A stretch of 64,000 nt of DNA, from NCBI GenBank assembly GCA_036785705.1, contig JAWUZG010000029.1, positions 16,383,501 to 16,447,500 on the forward strand, given 5' to 3'. Made by a program: the position numbers and the translations under genes. The DNA comes from Acanthornis magna (Eukaryota; Chordata; Aves; Passeriformes; Acanthizidae). Shown here piece after piece: positions 63,801 to 64,000 of this stretch. Within the stretch, counting starts at the first letter, position 1, and each line of letters opens with the position of its first letter. The notes under the pieces were generated by a model, which worked only from the letters and a program-made list of their open reading frames with translations, searched no databases and had not been told where the DNA came from.

Positions 63801-64000
63801 ATCACATTGTCAAGTGCTCTGTGGTTTTGGGTGTCTTATTGGCCAAGTGCTCAGATGGAGGTGCTGAGGGCTGCTGCTTTCAGGTGTTCTTTTGCGTCCC
63901 TCAGACTATGACTGTTATTTTTGCTGATATTTTGATTCTATTGGAAAATAGAAAGAAAGATGCCTCAATTTGGGTGCCAAAAATGAAACCACTCAGATAA

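Noticed and set aside
1..64000. Prokaryotic genes, operons, CRISPR arrays or insertion sequences
   Set aside because: No long frames, no ribosome-binding-site pattern and no spaced direct repeats. The CR1 and SINE sequences show vertebrate nuclear DNA.

Overview
The window is vertebrate nuclear DNA, almost certainly from a passerine bird. The evidence is its retroposons. Two copies of a short element carry a tRNA-Ile-like head fused to a CR1-type tail (minus strand at 25655-25797, plus strand at 56948-57087). This architecture matches TguSINE1, known from zebra finch and relatives. A third element is the 3' end of a CR1 LINE at 37049-37190 (minus strand). CR1 is the dominant avian LINE. The very low repeat load, moderately AT-rich composition, absence of CpG islands and absence of any long reading frame fit a gene desert or a very large intron.

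I recognise no protein-coding gene. The longest uninterrupted frames (100-173 codons) overlap one another on several frames, match no family I know, and are about what chance gives in 64 kb of such DNA. I therefore list only short stretches where a good 3' splice site, an open frame and a usable 5' splice site coincide: 2425-2547, 9199-9264, 27351-27388, 57694-57793, 59806-59858, 60894-60944 and 61011-61192, all on the plus strand. On the minus strand I list a CpG-bearing frame at 32062-32295 and a patchwork of open frames at 23020-24371 that could be a decayed coding sequence. All are low confidence.

Layout: 1-25 kb is non-coding sequence with scattered AT-rich, homeodomain-site-like stretches that have the look of conserved non-coding elements, a GT microsatellite and a striking perfect hairpin at 19864-19899. 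25-38 kb holds one SINE, the CR1 fragment, a GC-richer block ending in an A19 tract, and a second A18 tract. 38-55 kb is almost featureless, with homopolymer tracts. 55-62 kb is the richest part: a canonical G-quadruplex motif on the minus strand (56106-56139), the second SINE, and a cluster of splice-bounded open frames ending in a stop codon. That cluster is the best place to look for a real 3' gene end.

No rRNA, snRNA, intact tRNA, retroviral, bacterial or CRISPR-like sequence was seen. I found no convincing novel system. The conserved-element calls are impressions from composition and motif density, since no alignment was possible.
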